Assembly (NCBI GenBank): GCA_963839285.1
Contig: CAWIUN010000014.1
Coordinates: 1-64,000 of the forward strand
Direction: 5' to 3'
DNA: 64,000 bases
Origin: DASSSQ01 sp963839285
Lineage (GTDB): Bacteria; Actinomycetota; Thermoleophilia; Gaiellales; Gaiellaceae
A program made the position numbers and the translations under genes. Positions 61,603 through 64,000 of the stretch are shown here, one piece after another (the first letter of the stretch is position 1; every line of letters begins with the position of its first letter). Below the pieces are notes generated by a model. The model made no database searches, was not told the origin of the DNA, and worked only from the letters and a program-made list of their open reading frames with translations.

Positions 61603-62637
61603 CTGACGGACGCCCGCGTCGAGGCCGCGATCGCCAACTGGGCGCCCCGGTTCGGAAGCCAGGGCGTCGACCCGAACGACTTCGCACGCGTGACGGCGCC
61701 GCTCGAGCGCTGGGAGGAGTGGCTGCCCGCCTGGGTCGGGAACGGCGACCGGCACGCCACGCTCGCACGCGAGGCCGAGCAGGCGGGGAGGACGCTGACC
61801 GCGGGGGAGGCGTGGGTGTCCGCCGCGCTCTCCTACCACTTCGCGAAGTTCGTCTGGATCGTCGACCTCGCCGCGCACGACGAGGCCGAGGACCGGGCGA
61901 TCGCGGCGCTGCGGGAGGCCCACCGGCTGCTCGACGCGACGGCCGAGCGGGTCGAGGTGCCGTTCGAGGACGGGCCCCTCGTCGGCAACCTGCGCCGCCC
62001 GGGCGAGAGCCGCGCGCCGCTCGTGCTGCTGCTCCCGGGGCTCGACTCGACCAAGGAGGAGTTCTTCCGCTGGGAGGAGGTCTTCCTCCGCCGCGGCCTC
62101 GCGACCTTCTCCTTCGACGGGCCGGGCCAGGGCGAGTCGGGCCGGCACACGCGGATCCGCGCCGACTACGAGGTCGCGGTCGCGGCCGCCCTGGACACGC
62201 TCGCCTGGGACGGCCCCGTCGGCGCCGCGGGCGTCTCGCTCGGCGGCTACTACGCGCCGCGGGCGCTGCTCGACGAGCGCGTCGCCGCCGCGGTCGGCGT
62301 CAGCGGGCCGTTCTGCTTCGGCGAGGCCTGGGACGGGCTCCCGCTGCTGACGCGCGAGACCTTCGTCCACCACTCGGGCGCCGCCGACGAGGGCGAGGGC
62401 CGCGAGCGCGCGCTCCGGCTCTCGCTGGAGGGCGTCGCCGAGCGGCTCGAGCGGCCGCAGCTCGTGATCACCGGCAAGCTCGACCGGCTGATCCCCTGGG
62501 CCGACACGAAGAAGATCGCCGACCGCGCGCCCGCTGCCGAGTGGGTGCTCTACGAGGACGGCAACCACGTCTGCAACAACCTCCCGTACCTCTACCGGCC
62601 GCTCGCGGCCGACTGGCTGGGGGAGCGCCTCACGTGA
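61603..62637 (+). CDS. Alpha/beta hydrolase, FrsA/dihydropseudooxynicotine-hydrolase-like
   Basis: Catalytic Ser in AAGVSLGGYYAPRAL, oxyanion segment LLLPGLDSTKEEFFRWE, acid in ITGKLDRLIPWAD and His in EDGNHVCNN. The N-terminal helical cap ANWAPRFGSQGVDPNDFARV followed by ERWEEWLPAW is characteristic of C-C or ester hydrolases related to the nicotine-pathway enzyme. This homology begins before the first GTG in frame (61690); the only possible earlier start is CTG at 61603, 6 nt after CAGGAT, or there is a one-base error further up. About 344 residues. It may be the first enzyme acting on an imported substrate. Confidence 0.8.
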   Translation: MTDARVEAAIANWAPRFGSQGVDPNDFARVTAPLERWEEWLPAWVGNGDRHATLAREAEQAGRTLTAGEAWVSAALSYHFAKFVWIVDLAAHDEAEDRAIAALREAHRLLDATAERVEVPFEDGPLVGNLRRPGESRAPLVLLLPGLDSTKEEFFRWEEVFLRRGLATFSFDGPGQGESGRHTRIRADYEVAVAAALDTLAWDGPVGAAGVSLGGYYAPRALLDERVAAAVGVSGPFCFGEAWDGLPLLTRETFVHHSGAADEGEGRERALRLSLEGVAERLERPQLVITGKLDRLIPWADTKKIADRAPAAEWVLYEDGNHVCNNLPYLYRPLAADWLGERLT

Positions 62638-63820
62638 GGTTCGGCGAGGCGGAGATGGCGAGCCGCTTCGAGCGGACGCGCGCGCTCCTCGGCGAGCACG
62701 ACCTCGACGCGCTCGTCCTCTTCGGCAACTCCGGCGTCAACCGGCACAACAACGTCAACCCGTTCTGGCTGACGGAGTACCTCGACATGCACCACTGCTA
62801 CCTCGTCGTCCCGCGGGAGCCCGACGCCGAGAGCGTCCTCTACGTCGGCCTCGTCAACCACGTGCCGGACGCGCGGGAGCGGGTCGAGACGGCGCGGGTC
62901 GAATGGGGCGGCTACGACCCGGGCGCGACGGTCGCGGCCCGGCTGCGCGAGCTCGGCGCCCGGCGCGCGGGGCTCGTCGGCGTCAACGCCGTCTGGTCGG
63001 TCGGGATGCCCTGGCAGCACCACGCGCGCCTCCGCGAGGAGCTGCCCGAGCTCGAGCTCGAGGAGCTGACCGCCGCGTTCGCCGGCCTGCGGATCGTCAA
63101 GTCGGCCGAGGAGATCGAGCGGATCCGCGGCGCCGCCGAGCTGACCGACCTCGCGATCCTCGCCCTGCAGCGGGAGGCGAGGCCGGGCCGCAGCGAGGCG
63201 GAGCTGGTGGCGATCTGCGAGGACGCCTACCGCCGCCGCGGCGGCTCGGTGCGGATCACCTTCCTGCGCTCGATGCCGATGGCCGCGCCGAACGGCTGCC
63301 TGCCGGCCCAGAACCCCGGCGGGCGGCGGCTCGAGCGCGGCGACGTGATCCTGACCGAGTTCTCCGCCTCGCTCGGCGCCTACTCGGGCCAGGTGCACCG
63401 GCCCGTCTTCGTCCAGGCGGAGCCGACGGCCGAGTGGCAGCGGCTCTTCGACGTCGCCAGGGACGGCCTACGAGCGGATCGCGGCCGGCATGCGCGCCGG
63501 CTCGAGCGAGGGCGACGCGATCCGCAACGCGTCGGTGATCGGCGAGGCCGGCTACGCGATCTACGACGACCTGATCCACGGCTACGGGATCGACTACACG
63601 GCGCCGCTCGTCGACCGCTCCTGCGTCGCGCACTGGCGCAACGGCTCCGAGCCGCCGGCCGGGCCGCACGATCGAGCGGGACATGACGATCGTGATCCAG
63701 CCGAACCCGGTCACGCCCGACGAGCGGATGGGGATCCAGCTCGGCGCCCTGACGGTGGTGCGGGACGACCGCGCCGAGTCGCTGCACGGGATCCCCTTCG
63801 AGCCCCTGGTCGCCGCATGA
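62634..63820 (+). CDS. Second M24-fold protein without the metal ligands, two frame breaks
   Basis: N-terminal domain LDALVLFGNSGVNRHNNVNP and YLDMHHCYLVVPREP; C-terminal domain LRIVKSAEEIERIRGAAELT, LRSMPMAAPNGCLPAQNPGG, ILTEFSASLGAYSGQVHRPV. Where metal-dependent M24 enzymes have D-x-G and SD-x-TR, this has EFSASLGAYSGQVHRP; the HGxG segment is IHGYGIDY, and the last part, MTIVIQPNPVTPDERMG, lacks the Glu pair. It is therefore either creatinase-like without metal or a non-peptidase. Breaks near 63468 (RDG to YERIAAGMRAG) and 63668 (PAGP to TIERDMTIV) are one extra C each; length 3n+2. GTGA overlap with the hydrolase. Confidence 0.8.
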
Positions 63821-63884
63821 GCGTAGGCTCGACGGAGCTCATCAGGGAGCGGAGGTGCCGGCCTGGCCGGTGCCGGAGCGGGAA

Positions 63885-64000
63885 ATGACCCGGCTGGTCG
63901 GGACACCGGTCGAGCGGCGGGAGGACGAGCGCGTCCTCCGCGGGCAGGCGCGCTACCTGGACGACATCGACCTGCCCGGGCAGGCGCACGTCGCCTTCGT
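63885..64000 (+). CDS. Molybdenum hydroxylase large subunit (xanthine/CO dehydrogenase family), 5' end only
   Basis: The first 38 residues: TRLVGTPVERREDERVLRGQ and ARYLDDIDLPGQAHVAF. G-x-P-V-x-R-x-ED-x-x-x-L-x-G-x-x-x-Y-x-DD is the standard N-terminus of CoxL/KdhL/XdhB proteins that bind the molybdopterin cofactor. GGAGCGGG ahead of the ATG is a ribosome site. 64 nt after the M24-like gene and on the same strand. The rest lies outside the window. Confidence 0.82.
   Translation, partial: MTRLVGTPVERREDERVLRGQARYLDDIDLPGQAHVAF

Overview
The window is very GC-rich DNA (roughly 70 % or more by eye) from a bacterium that is most likely a high-GC actinobacterium. The gene content resembles deep-branching, soil-type Actinobacteria such as the Thermoleophilia, but this is inferred from gene types and codon use only; there is no rRNA here to test it. 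Genes are tightly packed, often with GTGA or ATGA overlaps. Many genes appear to be transcribed without a leader, because a TANNNT -10 box lies only 6-8 nt before the start codon. A single tRNA (Thr, UGU anticodon) is present.

Layout. 0-11.8 kb: a truncated P450 next to a membrane-protein remnant, pdxH, a PepT-type tripeptidase, an aldo/keto reductase, an OmpR-type two-component system, a RimK-like ATP-grasp ligase, then a translation block gltX-cysS-rlmB-yacP-like-sigH. This block has the same order as in Firmicutes such as Bacillus, and its GluRS is unusually short. 11.8-23.2 kb: tRNA-Thr, an unrecognised secreted protein, and a minus-strand signalling operon made of a ~2040-residue poly-HAMP hybrid kinase with three receiver domains, CheR, CheB and a REC-PAS-GAF-PAS kinase. 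23.4-31.7 kb: a Cys/Met-metabolism PLP enzyme, a dehydrogenase, an acyl-CoA carboxylase (beta, a small subunit-like protein, alpha/biotin), a GGDEF/HD-GYP protein preceded by a 35-residue membrane peptide, and pgsA. 31.7-42.2 kb: a drug/lipid-type ABC exporter, sucC-methyltransferase-sucD, an aminotransferase, a PDZ-Lon protease, an SDR, mdh and citrate synthase, so three TCA-cycle steps cluster here. 42.2-45.1 kb: two Xer-type recombinases around a zinc metallopeptidase.

45.2-64 kb is mostly a plus-strand catabolic region: an M29 aminopeptidase, a FadR-type regulator with a palindromic operator on its own start codon, a beta-hydroxyacid dehydrogenase, a 2-oxoacid dehydrogenase complex (E1 alpha, E1 beta, E2, no E3), an M24 homologue, an aldehyde dehydrogenase, a complete Liv-type ABC importer with a fused permease-ATPase, an EamA transporter, an amidohydrolase, an alpha/beta hydrolase, a second M24 homologue and the start of a molybdenum hydroxylase large subunit. 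The natural substrate is not evident. An import, hydrolysis, oxidation and acyl-CoA formation route is a reasonable inference.

The most notable observation is at 61.0-61.6 kb on the minus strand. An AhpD/carboxymuconolactone-decarboxylase-family gene has an in-frame TGA exactly where the second cysteine of its CxxC motif should be. Eleven nucleotides after it is a perfect 8-bp stem with a GGG loop. This is the expected layout of a bacterial selenoprotein gene and its SECIS element.

Many genes carry one-base frame breaks. In most of them the gene length modulo 3 matches one extra base per break, usually C or G, which points to insertion-type consensus errors rather than real pseudogenes. The poly-HAMP kinase and the following signalling genes are worst affected.
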